From positions 3,410,001-3,474,000 of the forward strand of contig OZ245789.1 of assembly GCA_965228045.1 (NCBI GenBank): a DNA stretch of 64,000 bases, in the 5' to 3' direction. Both the position numbers and the translations under genes were made by a program. This DNA is from JANQEU01 sp965228045 (GTDB taxonomy: Bacteria; Bacteroidota; Bacteroidia; Cytophagales; Cyclobacteriaceae). The notes below the pieces were generated by a model, which ran no database searches, had not been told where the DNA came from, and saw nothing but the letters and a program-made list of their open reading frames with translations. Each line of letters begins with the position of its first letter. Position 1 is the stretch's first letter. Positions 63,365 to 64,000 of the stretch are shown piece by piece.

Positions 63365-63828
63365 TTTAGGTAGGTTTTAAGTTGTTCAATTTGTTCAGGA
63401 CTATCCCATTCCCGTGCTCCAACAAGTGTTTCTAATAGCTGACCATCTTTTCCAATAATGAATGTGGTAGGCAAAGAATAGACACCTAAAGACTCTACAG
63501 AAGTTTGAATTTGAGTAAACGTGAGGTCAAAAGGTCGTCTTTCAGTGAATTGCTGAATCTTTTCAAGGGATTCATCTGATGCAAGAAGTAAAACAAAGTC
63601 ATCCGGCAATTCATTTTGCATCTTCACCAGATCGGGCATTTCCCTGATGCAAGGAGTGCACCATGTAGCCCAAAGGTTAAGAATTACAATTTTGTTTTTG
63701 AATTGCTCTTTGTCCAGCGTTTCACCTTTCAAATCTGCCAGTTTGATTTTACTGATAAACGTGTCCTTCTCCGGTTGACAGGAAATCAAACCAATTAGTA
63801 AAAACGAAATGATTAGCAGTTTTTTCAT
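63361..63828 (-). CDS. TlpA/ResA-like thioredoxin lipoprotein
   Basis: A 155-residue periplasmic thioredoxin-fold protein with a lipobox (LIGLISC). The redox motif WCTPC lies in NLWATWCTPCIREMP, and the cis-Pro is in LPTTFIIGKDG. ResA/TlpA-like proteins reduce periplasmic disulfides, for example during metalloprotein maturation; the CDCC motif of the overlapping downstream lipoprotein is a possible partner. It starts inside the stop of the DUF2911 gene (ATGA overlap). Confidence 0.9.
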   Translation of the reverse strand: MKKLLIISFLLIGLISCQPEKDTFISKIKLADLKGETLDKEQFKNKIVILNLWATWCTPCIREMPDLVKMQNELPDDFVLLLASDESLEKIQQFTERRPFDLTFTQIQTSVESLGVYSLPTTFIIGKDGQLLETLVGAREWDSPEQIEQLKTYLK

Positions 63829-64000
63829 TGATTCTCAACATCAAACGCGACAGCCGTCTGATCCCATTTAATGGTGATTTGTCCATTCTTATCGTCGATT
63901 TCACTGACCTCAAAAGTTAAGGACTCTACAACCTCATCCAGCTTTTGAACCGGAGCTGACACCCGAACCATATCATTTACCTGATCGTAATCATCCGCCA
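63825..64000 (-). CDS. C-terminal part of a DUF2911-family protein (cut by window edge)
   Basis: The last 58 codons of a leftward gene that enters from the right edge. The sequence ADDYDQVNDMVRVSAP, then ESLTFEVSEIDDKNGQITIKWDQTAVAF, matches the end of DUF2911 exported proteins (beta-rich, function unknown). Its stop overlaps the start of the TlpA-like gene by 4 bp, placing it in the same operon. Confidence 0.75.
   Translation of the reverse strand, partial: ADDYDQVNDMVRVSAPVQKLDEVVESLTFEVSEIDDKNGQITIKWDQTAVAFDVENQ

Larger units (their letters stand above)
47866..64000. mobile_element. Putative integrative element carrying heavy-metal genes (right end outside window)
   Basis: A tyrosine recombinase lies 284 bp after the tRNA-Pro and is followed by about 15 kb of metal-handling genes, a truncated rteC-like gene (a regulator type from Bacteroides conjugative transposons) and a truncated copper ATPase. 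The left attachment site would be the tRNA 3' end (about 47866-47885). No second copy of that sequence is found in the window, so the right boundary, and whether the whole stretch is one element, are unproven. Confidence 0.6.

Overview
The window looks like a chromosomal segment of a Bacteroidota bacterium, probably a marine Cytophagales-type organism. The evidence is a PorP/SprF protein beside a giant surface protein with a gliding/type IX sorting domain, a FecI-FecR-TonB receptor-DUF4249 locus, TTTG/TAnnTTTG promoters, and many exported proteins whose signal peptides end in AQ. This placement is inferred from gene content only; no 16S rRNA is present.

Layout. (1) 1-6.2 kb: a multi-PAS histidine kinase (cut by the left edge) with its NarL-type regulator, two related small exported proteins, a SiaC-like protein, a lipoprotein and a single-domain response regulator. 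(2) 6.2-15.8 kb: OmpA/PD40 protein, PorP/SprF and a 2219-residue Calx-beta adhesin, a typical T9SS surface-adhesin locus. (3) 16.0-27.2 kb: a hydroxycinnamate (p-coumarate/ferulate) catabolic cluster in two leftward units: CoA ligase, enoyl-CoA hydratase and acyl-CoA dehydrogenase; then exported hydrolase, MetE-like protein, SDR dehydrogenase, amidohydrolase, DUF3237 protein and aromatic-acid transporter. A LysR regulator lies between them. Gene content matches the Rhodococcus cou pathway (beta-oxidative deacetylation by an amidohydrolase), and the same palindrome ATAAG-N5-CTTAT lies upstream of both units. (4) 27.3-33.2 kb: pcaHG-pcaB-pcaL-pobA under a divergent AraC regulator, which takes 4-hydroxybenzoate through protocatechuate to beta-ketoadipate. 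Regions 3 and 4 together form a peripheral-to-central aromatic pathway; pcaIJ/pcaF and a classical vanillate demethylase are absent from the window. (5) 33.3-47.7 kb: signalling proteins, AraC regulators, small exported proteins (one EthD-family gene frameshifted), a PagL-like deacylase, and an ECF sigma/FecR/TonB receptor/DUF4249 locus preceded by four alternating copies of a 9-bp sequence.

(6) 47.8 kb to the right edge: tRNA-Pro(UGG) with a textbook Bacteroidota promoter, then a tyrosine recombinase and a heavy-metal island. Rightward genes are an ArsR repressor with twin operators around its promoter, a CsoR-like protein, a small Cys-rich exported protein, a MerT-MerP fusion and a GDCCVxC protein; no mercuric reductase is seen. 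Leftward genes are a 5'-truncated copper ATPase fused at a recombination junction to a 3'-truncated rteC-like gene, two CDF transporters, a frameshifted DUF3703 gene, a CusB/CzcB adaptor, a CusA/CzcA pump fused to its outer-membrane channel, a His/Cys-rich exported peptide, a Fur-family regulator, a Cys-rich propeller-like lipoprotein, a TlpA-like thioredoxin and the end of a DUF2911 gene. The island looks like an integrative element inserted at the tRNA; its far end lies outside the window.
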